From Metopolophium dirhodum (taxonomy: Eukaryota; Arthropoda; Insecta; Hemiptera; Aphididae), in assembly GCF_019925205.1 (NCBI RefSeq), contig NC_083565.1:31648241-31712240 (forward strand): a stretch of 64,000 nucleotides of DNA, written 5' to 3'. Position 1 is the first letter of the stretch. Every line of letters begins with the position of its first letter. Of the stretch, positions 37,801-51,079 are shown in pieces. The translations under genes and the position numbers were made by a program. The notes below the pieces were generated by a model. It had not been told where the DNA came from and searched no databases. It worked only from the letters and a program-made list of their open reading frames with translations.

Positions 37801-40800
37801 TCGTCGATACGGCGACTTACACTTTAGTAAACGACGTGTTAAATTTGAATTCAATAATATATCCTGATATATTGCAGTTGAAAAATATTAAAAATATATT
37901 ATGTGCACAAATTTGTTAATAAACATTTTAAATTCGAATTTTGACAACATTTATCATATTTAAAATGTAATAATTATTTTGTAGTTAAAAATGTATACAA
38001 TTTTCAACTTTTATATCTAAGGATTGAACGTTTAAAATAAGGTTCCACTTAAATAGGTTATATATAAAGTACTTTATTCACAATAATATCATAAAATATA
38101 CTTAGTAATATCATAGGCTTCGCCCAGAATCGTTATTCTTATACAATGATATTATATCATTGAATTCAAATTTAACACTGTATAGCAGAGTTTTACTTGC
38201 CCACCTTTTTTATTTTTATTATTCGTGAGATCATTCTCAATGAAAATTGTTCTATTTTTCGTGGTATTATAAATCGATAATGAGTGACTACTACTATAAG
38301 TGGATTAATTCATTTTTTTTTTTTTGTTAAAGCATTTTACATTGCTTTATATAGAAACACGAAATAACAATTTTTATAGTTTACCAATGCCATCGAAAAG
38401 TACTAATATCCCGATTACAGTGTTCGTGGAGTCTTCGGGTGACATAATTTTCGCGTACGACATTTTCACCGACGCTCCCAATGCATACGACACGCCATTC
38501 AATAGCTCTATTGCAATGATCCAAGCTGGATTCCAGATGACTGTGTAAAGATACATCCTGATAGCCATGGCTCCAATTGCTATGGCCATGCAGTTAATGT
38601 GACCCATCTTTCTGATTATCCAACCGGACCAGAAAAAAAATGGTATTTCACCGCCAAAACATTGGATGCCTTGAGCTAGACCTTGAAGCGTTTTTAGCCA
38701 CGCCCGTTGGCTGTTGTCATTGTTAGCAGAAACCAAATCCTCCATGTACCTGAAGAATAATTATTAACTGTAGTGTCGAAACGTTTTAACGATGAAATAT
38801 TATTTTGCAAAATCTTTAATCAAATATACTCTAGGGAATCTAAGACATTTTCAACGCAGTCGTTTTTAACACGTGTTGAATAATCATTTATGTAGTTATG
38901 TGAATATGTAATAATCGAATATCTCCTTGTACAAATGTATATGGACAGCAATTATTCAGTAATCACCAATAATATAATATATGAAATATACGTCAAACGT
39001 AAGGGCATCGTCACATTAAAAAGTTTTTAAGGTTAAAAGATAAAGGTAACACGAAATATTTCGAACGCAAAACGTTGAATTTAATTTGCGATTTTTTTAC
39101 TGCATAAAGGACTTAATATTACACCTATTTTTAGTTTGAATTTGAATTGCTTACATTTTTTTTTAGCAACTTTGATTTAACAAGTTTTCTTCTATCTTAA
39201 AAATTGACTTACCGAAATTAAGCCAAAGTTTTGATTTACGCGTGTTGTTTATCGTATTTTCAACAATCTATTAATAATTAGGAGAAAATAATGTAATTGT
39301 GCTTTATCAATTTATTATGAATATTCAATGTTAGTATTTAACATTTAATTTGAAAAACAACGTCAATTCGAGCACTACAAATTTACTAATTACCTATTAC
39401 TTATTAGAATTGTACCCGACAGTAGACAAAAATTACATTTTTATTTTCATATTTTCTGTCTTCAATAATATGTAGGCAGTACTTGCCTAAATCAAAGGTA
39501 CTTGACACTATCACATACCGTGATATTTTTTAAATATAATTTTAAAAAAGGGAGTATCTCCACTGCATGCAGATGCATCAGATATGTATATGTCTTGTAA
39601 ATGTAATACATTCATCGCTACGTACAGAATCAAAAAAAGTTTAATTAGATTGCTATGGTAACCTAAATATATTAATCATCGGTTGCTAGGGGTAACCTAT
39701 AGGGTCGTTATAACATTAATTTAATCGTTGTTATTGTTTGGTTGTTGTAACAACAGTAACGTGTAATCTGGCAGAAAAAATACAATAATATTTTAGGCTC
39801 ATAGTCTCAATTTGACAGTGTTTGGAAGGAACGAGTTCCAAAAGAAACGGATTCCTGGAACGAATTCCTTTTTAAAGAACGGAACAATGAACGAATTCCT
39901 TTTTATAAAAAAAGAACAAGAAAACAAACTAGATCTTATTACAAGGAAAAATAAAAAAAAATGTTCGTTCCTTTCTAGTTCCAATAATTTACACAGATAA
40001 GTATGTAAATAATTGAAATTAAGATATATTTTTTTTAATGTGTATAATGTATTTTGCTAATTAGTGATCGTTATCGAGTATAGACTTAAGACAATCGACC
40101 TACCTTGGCCAACAATTTAATTTTGAAGAAAATGTCAAAATAGAATTATAAAATATGTACCTACTTGTATAATATATTAGAATCAAAAATTAATGAAGTA
40201 TGGATATGAAAAAAAACATAAGTGATTAAATAAGAATTTTTATTTTATTTGGAACTAAAAAAGGAACTCGTTCATTTTCCAAAGGAACGACAAAGGAACG
40301 AATTCTTTTTTTATAAGGAACAAAGAACGGAACAAATTCCTTTTTTTTAAAAAAAGAACGAGAAATGGAACAAATTCCTTTTTAAAAGGAACTTGCCAAA
40401 CACTGCAACTCGATGACGTCGCGGTAACGCTCTCGGTGTCACATAACTGTATAGAATGACCCCAGCTATAAGACATATACATGTCAAAAAACACTTAAAT
40501 TAATTACAAGTTAATTAATGTATTAATAAAAAAAATGTCTTCAATTAGAATAGACTCACCAGAATAGAAAATGTGTAATAATTGAATGGAGCAATGAGAT
40601 TGATATTACCCATATATAAAATATAATCACATAATGTTTAGTAAACATTCCATATATACTCTTCCATTTTCCTTCGGTTTTTTTCGTTTCGATTACCTAT
40701 AAAAGTTACAGGACAATATAATGGTTTTTTTTTAGTAATTATTGTGCACAATAAATTGAGTATTAAAATATATAGATTATGATGTATAGCATAGAGTCAG

Positions 40801-42220
40801 GAAATAACTTACTTTAAGACGTTTATTTATGACAAATAAATTACAAATTTCGAGTAAAATACAAGAATAAAAAACTGGTGAATATTCTTTTTCCTTTTTA
40901 TTAATGCTAAACCAATCCACAAGCCATCCGATGAATATGGAAAAACTGCCCCAACCTAATGATCCCCAACATTTTTGTTTTCCAAAATCCTCAGGTTTGT
41001 CTTCTAAAAATAAAATTTGATGTAATTTTTATTTCAACTACATAAATAATAAATATTATTGACTTTGGTATCATTGTATCATATTTTACCCAAAAGATCG
41101 AGACATAGTGAGTTTTGTAAAGTTTTCACTATAGCTATGCAAGTAAACAACGCAGACATAGTTAAGAAAAAAATCCAAAATTGATACAAATTAAGAACGT
41201 TTCCTCTGTACGTCGGCACAGTGGCTATCCGCATGATGTCTTCATTAGAACATGCAGAGATGTGGCAAAATGTTTTTAGACGACATTGGCATGTTAGAGG
41301 AATTTCCGTACCGTTCATTTGGACGGACAACAAGTGGAAAACATACGAACTTTCAGTCTGAGATCAAATTAATTAAATATTAACAAATACATTTGAATAA
41401 AAGATAATGGTAATATTACTTGTTCCATATCTTTCAATTTTAATGTAACATCAATCCGACTACGACCGTTTATATTTTCGATATCATTATTGGTAGTTGT
41501 CATCCAATAATCGCTGAAATCTGATTGATTGGTTGATTTATTTATTTGATGGTCACACGACTTCGTATTTTGACAAGTCAGCTGAATAAGATGAACTAAA
41601 GTTGTTTACATGTTTAAACATTTTAAATATAAACCGAAATTTAGTGAAATTTAGTGAATTTTAGTCTCCTCTGTAGTTATATAAGACATATTATGTAGGT
41701 ATGTCATAGTTCGTTATTGACACACTGACACACATTATAATATATACGACTACACTGCACCGCAGAAATATACTATCATTATTTAGCATTTGTTAAAACA
41801 AAACTACGGTTCCAAGTCCATACATTTTAATATTTTTTTAAATATTGTTTAGTCTCACCTTGCATGTGATCAATTCATCATTGTTCTCTTCATCAAACAT
41901 CGACGTGTTGTGTCTATTTTGTTGAACGGTTTCGGCACGAACAATCAAAATAATTTCAGATTCGCATTTCATTTCTACGCCTATCTCCTCCAAAGGCACT
42001 TTTGGTACGAACATGAAGAAAAATAAAACCACGCACAGCAATAGTGTCATTGTAAAAAATAACGTTTTTTTCACCCGGAATATGTCGACGATTATACCAG
42101 ATAGAGGTGACATTACCATTTTTATTATCGATATAAAAGTCATAATGATACCGTATGTGGTTATTGAGTACCCCAATTGTTTCGCTATTGTAGGTAAAAA
42201 TCCAATTATAGGACCTAAAC
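31888..42220 (-). CDS. MFSD6-like major facilitator transporter (5' end not found)
   Basis: Seven exons join in phase: 41859-42220, 41420-41581, 41090-41357, 40813-41003, 40560-40696, 38385-38749, 31888-32105, ending in TAA at 31888-31890. They give 566 residues, which must be preceded by a short N-terminal exon because the first visible exon starts in mid-codon (GPIIGFLPTIAKQLGY). The order is: helices with PLSGIIVDIF, a long Cys-containing loop (TCQNTKSC, LTCQCRLKTFC), and CWGSLGWGSFSIFIGWLVDW. Then come GLAQGIQCFGGEIPFFFWSG, LYTVIWNPAWIIAIELLNGV, SYALGASVKMSYAK and LGSLLGGFLFGSYGGVWSFR. This succession is characteristic of MFSD6/MFS_1-like proteins, multi-pass membrane transporters with poorly known substrates. 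The last intron is 6.3 kb and full of insertions. All splice sites and frames seen are intact, so it is probably functional. Confidence 0.88.
33543..34075. mobile_element. hAT-type MITE in MFSD6-like last intron
   Basis: The ends CAGTGTTTGGAAG and CTTGCCAAATACTG are bordered by an exact 8-bp duplication CTCTATTA (33535-33542, 34076-34083). Subterminal parts carry repeated AACGAATTCCTTTTTA blocks in both orientations. Length 533 bp. No coding capacity. Confidence 0.9.
34858..35320. mobile_element. truncated hAT-like remnant
   Basis: Begins CAGGCCTTGGATTTTAATGC and ends in a run of AAAATGC/CCTAAAA repeats, like the outer part of the element at 29665. No coding sequence or clear TSD. Confidence 0.45.
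35457..36382. mobile_element. hAT-type MITE with internal hairpin
   Basis: The ends CAGTGTTGGGAAGGAAC and TTTTCCCAACACTG are flanked by ATTTCACC on both sides (35449-35456, 36383-36390). GGAACG..GTTCC subterminal repeats match the elements at 33543 and 39816. Paralogous sequence near 38330 and 60195 lacks the insert. The 107-codon ORF over its right half is repeat sequence. Confidence 0.92.
36091..36210. repeat. 52-bp-arm hairpin inside the hAT MITE
   Basis: Arms 36091-36143 and 36159-36210 (AGTGGTGGTCAATGGTGT.. and its complement) are nearly perfect, with a loop of about 15 bases. It may be a separate small inverted-repeat insertion or part of the element's fold-back structure. Confidence 0.75.
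36445..36631 (-). pseudogene. degraded copy of the MFSD6-like penultimate exon
   Basis: Matches the 3' half of exon 38385-38749, including the donor side (GGCATTG|GTAAAC). A 4-base insertion (AGCT type) at about 36568 breaks the frame, and the homology stops abruptly at about 36631 with no acceptor. It lies inside the gene's own last intron, so it is unlikely to be spliced in. Confidence 0.85.
36640..38200 (-). repeat. family A dispersed repeats in MFSD6-like last intron
   Basis: Two blocks (about 36640-37325 and 37840-38200) carry family A landmarks in minus orientation, separated by one arm of the inverted pair at 37325-37765. Confidence 0.75.
37325..37765 (+). repeat. inverted repeat pair flanking MFSD6-like exons, arm 1
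   Basis: About 430 bp that matches 43099-43525 in inverse orientation. Shared marks include GGGTCGTGATGATGAACACA, ACATATATTTA..TATAAAAATG and AAATTGATACCAATAAAATT-like text. Confidence 0.88.
39816..40407. mobile_element. hAT-type MITE in MFSD6-like intron 5
   Basis: The ends CAGTGTTTGGAAGGAAC and GTTCC..GCCAAACACTG match the two elements above. The flanks CAATTTGA and CAACTCGA agree at six of eight bases, so the target duplication is decayed and this copy is probably older. Its inner sequence aligns with 33543-34075 over much of its length. Confidence 0.82.
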
Positions 42221-43098
42221 CTGTGCGAAACGAAAAAATAAATTAACTAAAATATAACACGCAGAATATGTTTTTTTCCTCATATCATTTTGTAAGAGTA
42301 TAGGATCGTATTATATTAAAACATTATTTAATAATTAGTATTATTATATTATGAGCTATTTGTATTAGATGTACCCTACCTAATAGGCACCGAAACCTTC
42401 AAAATATTTTTCGTACATTTGGTTCGTGTATAATAATAAAATTATGTTATATAAAATTAACGTAAGACATGAAAATCGGTTCATTTGATTTATATTTAAT
42501 GTCAAAAATCTTAACAATATAATAAAAGGCTCCTAATATTTTATTACAATGACAGTTGAAAAATATTAAAAATACAGTAACAATTTTTTTTTATAAACAT
42601 TTAAAGTTCAAATTTTTACAAAATACGTAAAAATCACAAAAATGAATAAAAAAATTTTGAGTAAGAAATTTCTAAAAATTTCTAAAATGTAATACAAAAT
42701 TCCGTTTTTTATAGTTATTTTTTTGTAATTTTATAATTAAAATTAAACGTATCGGCTACCCTATTAAAAATAAGTAGGTAATAGCAATATAAATATAATA
42801 CATATAAAATAACCACACTGACAAACCGTCATCGCTCAGAATAGTTTTTCGTATACAATGTTATTATAATATTATCATTAAATTCAATTTTAATACTATC
42901 CAGTGACAAGTAAAAGCAAAATAATCTTTATCAAATTTATTAACTGAGTTACTTATATTTTTTTTCTTAAAAAATATATTGTTACCTAACAAGTAAAGTA
43001 CCCGTATAGATATTATTATGAATTTATGAGTACATTTCTAATAACTACACAATAAAATAACCAAATTGACAGCAAATCAATTTTCCCAATATTTATTT
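42221..43098. other. region 5' of visible MFSD6-like exons
   Basis: Should contain intron and perhaps the missing first exon, but none could be recognised. Bases 42500-42900 are a family A repeat in minus orientation. Confidence 0.45.
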
Positions 43099-43525
43099 TT
43101 TAAATGTTTTCATTGCTTTAAAAAAAAAAATATTTATGATTTAATCGACGTAAAGATACTTACATCCTAAGTGAAGGAAAAAACTCAATTTTATTGATAT
43201 CAATTTTCTGTTTACATTTATATTGAACATCTTTAAAATGTAATTTAAACTTAATAGAATTATATATCACAATAAAAACATTTTTATAATTAAATATATG
43301 TACAGCACATTTTATAAAAACTATGTGTTCATCATCACGACCCTCTTTCGAATGAAATTAACAATTCCTCAAAATATAAGTTGATATTCTGCAGAATACA
43401 TTTGTCCCCCCCCCCCCCCCCCATTCATGCTTTAACATAGTATAAAAAGTAAGTGGGCAATAAAATAAGTGAAAAAATAGTAATATTATTATTGAAGAGA
43501 ATATCAAGTTTTCAATTCATATAAT
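43099..43525 (-). repeat. inverted repeat pair flanking MFSD6-like exons, arm 2
   Basis: Inverse copy of 37325-37765, with a longer C run (43407-43422). Together the arms bracket six of the seven visible MFSD6-like exons. Confidence 0.88.
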
Positions 43526-46079
43526 ACATTTTTTATTTATTTGACTTTATGATTCATTCTTATGCATATTTACAAATCAGTATAAAATAATTTTAAAAAA
43601 ATATTATCGTCTTAATGTTCTATACCGCGTTGATTCTACGGCTTAATATTATATTATATTGAGGACATCGACCTACACACTATATTATCGATTAACCTTT
43701 TACAATATATGAGTTTCAATCCGAATAATTATTTAATACATGTCTTTAAATCATTTGATTCATTGGTGACATTTAACAAGCCAGACGCTAGTGCAGGAAT
43801 CAGAAACCTGTCGTCCTTCTAAAATCTGGCGACAATAATAAAATTAGCATTGTAATTGAAATATTATGTACCATAATTTCATTCACTGTTGAAATTTATT
43901 TCAACTTTATTTTAAACCATGTTCTTTTGGATCGCAGACGCCAGACGGATACAACAATTTTGACGATAACAAAATGTTGATATTTTTCCTTAGAATAAGC
44001 TTAAGATTAATGCCGCGTTATTGATAATTGTTGGATTTAATTCTTCTGAAGTCATTCTGCATTGTTCGGAAACAGCATACTGCAGATATCAATATAATCT
44101 GTTAACGTGTGTTCAGATCTATTCGTATTACAAAACATAATGAAGTCTCCATCATGGCGTAAGTGTAGGTATAGTAAGTTATTACCTACTCTACGATTTA
44201 TCGTTTCTTTTGTTTATGAATGATCACCAACAGTCAAAGGGCAGGTATTTGTCCTCTATAGTCATTATATTTCTTAGTTCGTTATAATGGCTTAAATTAT
44301 ATTTTATCATAGTACAAAAATATTTAAATTTCAAATCACCCAGTTTGTGTATAACAAATACTAGCCAAAACAATATCAGTATTAGATATAATATTATGTA
44401 TACCAATATTCTTAAAAATTAGTTGTTCCGGACATCCAAATGAAATTGTATTCGATATTATTTTCTTATAATCCAGTAAGTTAAGAGTTTAAGTTAAGTG
44501 TGTTATAAGTGATAAAAATTGCTCGTGACACGACGGCAATATATTACACGAGACGGCCAACTCGTATCAATTTTTAACCCGTGTAATTTTACAAAAAATG
44601 GTCCGACCTCTCTGTAGCCCAAACTAACGAACTGATTGACTTGAAATACAAACGTATAATATGTCATATGTGTTGGAGTATAAACATTAAACATGTTTAT
44701 ATTTACGATCGAAAAGGTGATATTTACAACGAATATAGAAATATAATATTATGAATATATATTATATCTATATAAAATCAAACTATGACTAATTATTTAA
44801 TATCTACTAGACATGACAAGATAATATATCCTAACTTGTGATGGTAATATACATACGTTTTACATTATTTGTGAAGTAAATAGAATAATTTATATACTAA
44901 TTATGTATCTAGTCTCAAAAATAAATTCCATACCTTTTTGTTCTACTAGTGATGACTAAATAAAAAAAACACTGCACTGTAAAATCAATATTAAATATTT
45001 ATATTATGCATTGATTCAATCAAAATCTAAAATATCATGAAAATCAAATCAAAGTCATATTATGTAGGTACTTAATATAACTTAATTATTATTTGTGTAA
45101 CGGAAATATATAACAGATGATAATAAAGTGATGAAAATCAGTGAAAATCGTAATGATAGTATAGGTATTATATTATATAGCTGATGAGTGTGGCTCTATG
45201 AATATAGTTTTTATGATATTTAAACAAAAATAATAACTTTTAGCAAAGGTATCTATGAATGTACTGGTTTTTAAACGTAAAGTATTAGTTATATAAATTT
45301 TTACAGTGAGATTATGATAATTGAACACATTTTTATTGAATTAATGAAATGTTTACATGTTTTAACATAATATAATGTATAAGTCATAAAACTTGATATA
45401 ATATCAGATTATAGTGTAGATTGAAGAGATGTAAGTTAACCATTTAGATCTGAAATGGTCTGTTATAGTGTATAGGTAGAGTTGCATTTAATATAAAATG
45501 TGATATGATTGATGGATTGATTTAAAACTAGTACCTAATATGTTATTAATAAGATTTTCGATATTTAAGAAATGATATTGTATAATTATGATAATATTAT
45601 GATTTGGGAGAAATATTAAGATATTATTTTTACCGATTTTCACTAAAAAATCATGACTTTTCCAAATATATTTTCAATCTAATAATGGTAATATACAAGT
45701 GATTTCATCATTATTTTACAAAGTATATAGAATAATACTTGAAAAGTATCAGTAATAAGCATCCATGTAGTATAATAAATGCCTATTATTTTGTATAAAA
45801 TAAATGCTGGGCTATGTGTATAATATAGGCATTAAAAATCATTGAAATATATATATGATTTTCTATATGAAATCATTATAAGTGAAAGATTATCACCGCT
45901 TGACTTAGGTACAAAAGTACGTAGGTGGGTATAAGTAATTGTTCATTGCCACACGCCCACACCTAAAAAAATTAGTTCGGCGCCACTGATGTCCATAGTT
46001 GTATTATAAGTCGTCGTTCCACATATTATATGGTACCGTGATTTCTTCAAATTCAAATGAATCTGAACTGTTGAAATTG
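43526..46079. other. AT-rich gene-free stretch
   Basis: No gene is supported. Short ORFs on the minus strand at 44224-44694 show no family resemblance and no conserved splice context. Confidence 0.4.
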
Positions 46080-46320
46080 AGTTTTAATCTTATCTTTTCG
46101 GTGGACCTAAGACGAAGCGGACTATAATTAGTATAACAGCCACGGTCCAGGCAACTTTGGCTACCGTCGCGGCGGTAACTGTTATTCTGACGTCTAAGCA
46201 TCAATACGTGTCAGTAGAGTCTATTGACTCGCATACAACGACGTTTCAGACGGACCATACCCACCGAATTATCACCAGGCGGCGATGGTACCGAGTGAGT
46301 TGCACCAGTGATCAATAACT
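46080..46320 (+). repeat. GC-richer repeated block, unit a
   Basis: Homologous to 48000-48352 (CCTAAGACGAAGCGGACTAT, ATAACAGCCACGG, CGACGTTTCAGACGGAC, CCGAATTATCACCAG) and to 54130-54300 read on the minus strand. One frame keeps an Ala/Thr/Val-rich run (ATLATVAAVTV) that resembles a signal peptide core. Frames are broken, so function cannot be stated. Confidence 0.6.
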
Positions 46321-47999
46321 TTTTTAAAACCTATTTATTACTTTTTCAAAAAAAAATTAAAACTTCTCAATTATTATTATTTGTATACTTCGAATATAAA
46401 GAACATATTTTATAATTCAGAATTCTGTCTTATAAACGCGAATATTAGTAAATAGACAACTTATAACTTGCGTCAATCGCATTAATATTTACAGTATATA
46501 GGTACTTGAATAGTTTTTGTTAACTTACATGTTTTTGTTTATTTCAATAAAGGTACACGTCGTGTTCATCTTCAGTTATTTTTTGGCAACTTCAGTTATT
46601 TAACATTTTCTATATAGAAATACGTGATTCTTAATACTAACAACATTTAACAGTATAATAATAAACGAAGATAAAACCACTTCAATCAGTGACGGCGCTA
46701 GAGGGGCATTTCGTGAAAATAATGCTCGGGGCCCCGTGTCTACTTTTTGTTTTTCATAGAGAATTTATGTTCCGTTTAAGTATGCTTTTAATTATTTACA
46801 ACATTTTATAAATTTCTTATGACCTTAAATAGCTCAAAAACAGTCAACATCGTTTGAAAATTTTACCATTTATGGAAAATTGTCATTTTAATATTTGGTG
46901 AAATTATCAAGGATTTTTTTTTTGAACTACAACAAAATAACTCGTAGGTATTCTGAAAAAATCATTTAAAATAGCAAAGTCGTGATATCCGTTGTAATCG
47001 TCGTTCCACATTTAATACTGCTGATCGTCGTTATAAAGGGGGCACGAAAATAAATAAAAAATAAATACAGTTTTGTACAAAAAAAATGATTGCTAAGAAA
47101 TCAAAACTATACTGACGACAATTATCATAAAATCAACGAACATAATAATATAAATACAGTCTAAACATTACAGTAAGTATCTTATAGAGAATAGACAACG
47201 AAGAGAACATATTATTGTATGAGTATTGTAGCCGGTTAATTTAATTTCCAACTATGACTAGACACATAATACTTACCAACAAAATTAACCACTAAATATT
47301 ATTTTTAAATACTAATTTTAAAGTTATTTCAGTAGAAAGGTACAATATTCAACTGGCATTTGCACTACTTTCTGATCCTTATACATTATAATAACGGTTT
47401 GGATTTAAATGCCCTAAATACTATCTAAAAAAATGCCCAAAAAAATGTATTTCAATCGCAATAATGTCCTTAAAACAATAATTTAATTTGGGATATTTTT
47501 CAGTATCTGCCATAGAATAACTCCCCCAACAGCATATCTATTATCTGTTACTTAGATTAAAAGTGAAATAGGTACACAATCTTTTATATATAAATGTGGT
47601 TACAATGAGATAACATATTCGATGATTTTTACTTATATATATCGCTTGCTTATATACGATATACCCAACTATTATTATATGCGTTGTTTACAAAAAATAA
47701 TATACATTGATTTTATTTAAATGATTATATGTTTGTATAAAGTACGTATGCCTACAGCCTATAAGACTCGAGACTTTTCACAAACACTTACAAAACATAA
47801 TATTATATAAGATACTAAGGTAGGTTACTATTATCAGCACACCTGTGCTAGTGGGAACCCGGTCGTCGTGAGTACCAGGATATTGGAATCCGAAATCTCA
47901 TTCCGCGGGAATCAGAGAGAGCCCTGATACTAAGGAAACAGCTGGTTTCGTTTGTTACTTCGCCAGATATGTTGTTGAGTCGTTGGTTTGAAATGAGAA
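46321..47999. other. AT-rich stretch with hAT-like debris
   Basis: CAGTGACGGCGCTAGAGG at about 46688 and TTTGGATTTAAATGCCCTAA at about 47398 look like isolated hAT-type ends. No gene is seen. Confidence 0.4.
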
Positions 48000-48352
48000 T
48001 CTTAATATCTTTTCGGCGAACCTAAGACGAAGCGGACTATAATTAGCATAACAGCCACGGGCCGGCGACTTTGACCACCGCGGCGGAAACTGTTACTCTT
48101 GACATACAAGCGCATCAACGCGTGTCAGTAGTCTATTGGCTCGCATATGACGACGTTTCAGACGGACTATACACACCGAATTATCACCAGACGGCGACGG
48201 TACCGAGCGAATCGCACCAGGGCGGTATAATCGTGCTACCAAGGTATATACGTACCACAACGGTGCACCGTATAGCGTAGTATTATCCTGGTGAACCTCT
48301 GTTTAACGCGGTGTACCTATTGGGGCGTTCACAATGTCAACGTGGTAGTGCT
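48000..48352 (+). repeat. GC-richer repeated block, unit b (left of MULE)
   Basis: Second copy of unit a. The 69-codon plus-strand frame here reads ATVPSESHQGG and shares NYHQ-A with unit a, which hints at a decayed secreted protein gene. The block is cut by the MULE at 48362. Confidence 0.55.
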
Positions 48353-48361
48353 CCACGCAAC
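48353..48361 (+). repeat. 9-bp target-site duplication, left
   Basis: CCACGCAAC immediately before the MULE; identical to 53746-53754. Confidence 0.9.
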
Positions 48362-48367
48362 ACGTAC

Positions 48368-48835
48368 GTTTCCCCAGCCCCCCACATATCAATTTTCGTA
48401 AATTTTCTTTTTCCAATATTTAGTACGTTATTTGTTTGAATTTGTTTGACCCGAATCAGAATTTGTTTGACATCAGGTACCCCGGAAAATTCAATTTACC
48501 CGTGGGGGGCTGAGGAAACGTTTCCCCAGCCCCCCTCATAGGTAAATAATCGACTTTTTGAAATTTTTCTTTTGCCAATATTTAGTACGTTGTTTGTTTG
48601 AATTTGTTTGACCCGAATCAGAATTTGTTTGACATCAGGTACCCCGGAAAATTAATTTACCCACGGGGGCTGAGGAAACGTTTCCCCAGCCCCCCTCATA
48701 GGTAAATAATCGTATTTTTGAAATTTTTCTTTTGCCAATATTTAGTACGTTATTTGTTTGAATTTGTTTGACCGGTTTTGGAATTTGTTCAACATCGGGA
48801 AACCCGTAAAATTCAATTTACCCGTGGGGTCTTAA
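48368..48835 (+). repeat. three ~155-bp subterminal tandem repeats, left arm
   Basis: Units start at 48368, 48520 and 48680 with GTTTCCCCAGCCCCCC, continue through AATATTTAGTACGTT and TTTGTTTGAATTTGTTTGAC, and end at GGGGGGCTGAGGAAAC. Repeated subterminal motifs often bind the transposase. Confidence 0.88.
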
Positions 48836-50039
48836 TTATTAGTTTAAATATAATGGCAATCAAATTCAAATTCAACTGAATTTGCCTTTTCAAGGGCAGT
48901 CGTTACTCAGAATTGGATTGATATCCAGTACTTGTTTGCTTATAAAATGTTTCTTTAGAACATAAATTGAAAAATAATAACTGTTAATAATAATAATAAT
49001 CTTGCATAATATAATGCAATGAGTTTCAATCTTTAAAAACAAAATAAATTGTACAAAAACAAATAAATAAATACCATAATAGAGCTTTGTTCAAAAAAAA
49101 TCACCATGTTAATTTATCAAATATTTTTTTAAAACACAACTTTCAAAAATAAAAATATTGTTTATTTATAATAATAATTATGCATGCAATGAATTTTATC
49201 TTTCAAAGCAAAAAAAATTACTAAATCAAATAAAAAACATCATGATGCACTTTCAAAGAAAAACAGTACTAAGTAGTATTTATATTATATTAACAAAATA
49301 AACTTCAGTCACTTAAATAAAATTGACCTAAATCATTATTGGTTTAAGAAGAACTTATAATCATTGTCATCATCATAAAAATTCTCCAATGGTATTTTTG
49401 AAAATATAATAATATAATACGTACATTAAACAAATATATATATTACAACATAAGTTTTTAGTAGGTACATTCCTACTTACTTAGGTATTATACTTTATGC
49501 AAACATTATGATGTCTTAATTAAATATTAACTTTTATGTTTTTATTTTAAAATCTATATTAATATAGAATAGGTACTTCCTTTTTGCCTTTTACGACGCA
49601 CAATAGGGATCTAGTTATAGATTTATACGGTTTTACTATTTAAATTCTACTTTATACATAATAGGTATTTTATTATTTTACAAGGTTCGAGGTTTTTGAG
49701 ATGGATAATATGAATATGGTAGGTAATCAAATTCAAATTCAACTGAATTTGCCTTTTAATGGCAGCTCTTACTCGGTATTTTGTTGACTTGCAAATTAAC
49801 CAAAAGTTGGCAAAATTTATATTACAAACCTGATTCATCTGCATATTTGTTGATAACTGGTATACATTTATATTTACATACGGCTAATTTTTACCACCAT
49901 AAAACTATAGATTAATCTCCTAATTATAATTTTATATTAGCAATTTTGATTACCTTTATACTTGTATAAATAAATATACAATGTTATGTTAAGCACATGA
50001 TTACATATCTATTTCAATAGCTTTCTGTATATTAATTTA

Positions 50040-50620
50040 TTCACTCGAATTTGTCAGTTTTCAATTTTTTTAGTTTTTTTTTCTGTAAAGACCAATAAAA
50101 TTTTATTTGTTTGGTAAAAATGCGTTAAAATTTAATATAAGGCTCCTGATATATCGTTCTAATAGCAGTAGAAAAATATTAAAAATACATAGGCACAATT
50201 TTTTTTTATAAGCATTTATAGTTTCTAATTATTATATTGTAGTTGAAAATTTATAAAATGTTTAACTTTTATAGCTAAGGATTGAAAACTGAAAACAAGG
50301 CTCCACGTAAATAGGTTATATATAAATTACTTTATTCACAATAATATCATCAAATATACTTGGTAATATCATAGGCTGAGTGACCGTTTTCACTCAGAAT
50401 CGTTTTTCTTATACAATGATATTATATCATTGAATTCAAATTTAACACCATCCATTACAGTGACCCATTTGTAACCTACTGTACAGCAGAGCAACATCCA
50501 CTTACCCACCTTTTTTTTGTTTGTTTTTCCTGCTGCTTTTGAAAACTATGTATTATTAGCTAACTAACACACATCATTGTAAAATCATTACATTTATTGC
50601 CCAGCGCATATTATACTATT
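50040..50620 (-). repeat. family A repeat inside the MULE
   Basis: Family A in minus orientation, ending at CATCCACTTACCCACC followed by a tail fragment (ACACATCATTGTAAAATCA). It sits in the MULE interior, not in the inverted arms. Confidence 0.75.
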
Positions 50621-51079
50621 ATATTGTATTGCGACATTTTGCAGCCCAAATGACAATATAAATACAAATCAATAATTTTCTGAATATTAATAATTAATAA
50701 ATGACTAATTTACCAAAAAAGCAATTAATGATAAAAATTATAATACAAATATTATACTTATATTAAATTTACCTACACCTAGAATAATTTTTATTCATGG
50801 CATTTTAGATATTTACAGATAAATAATTTGTCTAATTGATCAAATTTGTAAAGGCTTATATCTAGCGTTTTAATTATAAGGCAGATATCTACTTACGGTA
50901 ACTGAGCACATACAGTAAACATTTGGTACGACGAATGTCAACGTCTCAATTTTTTCATATTTTGGACTAAATTTAAATCATCTTGAAATTATTCTACATG
51001 ATTATTTGACTGTTTTATAAATATCTACTACCTTTATTGTATAACTATGCTATTAAAATATAAGTAGGTTCCTACTTAC

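Noticed and set aside
39799..40494. Several 60-80-codon ORFs with KKEFVP-type repeats
   Set aside because: Same cause: subterminal repeats of the hAT MITE at 39816-40407.
50895..50953. Possible second exon of the MULE-borne gene
   Set aside because: It has acceptor- and donor-like borders, but joining it in phase to 51080-51179 reaches a stop after nine codons.
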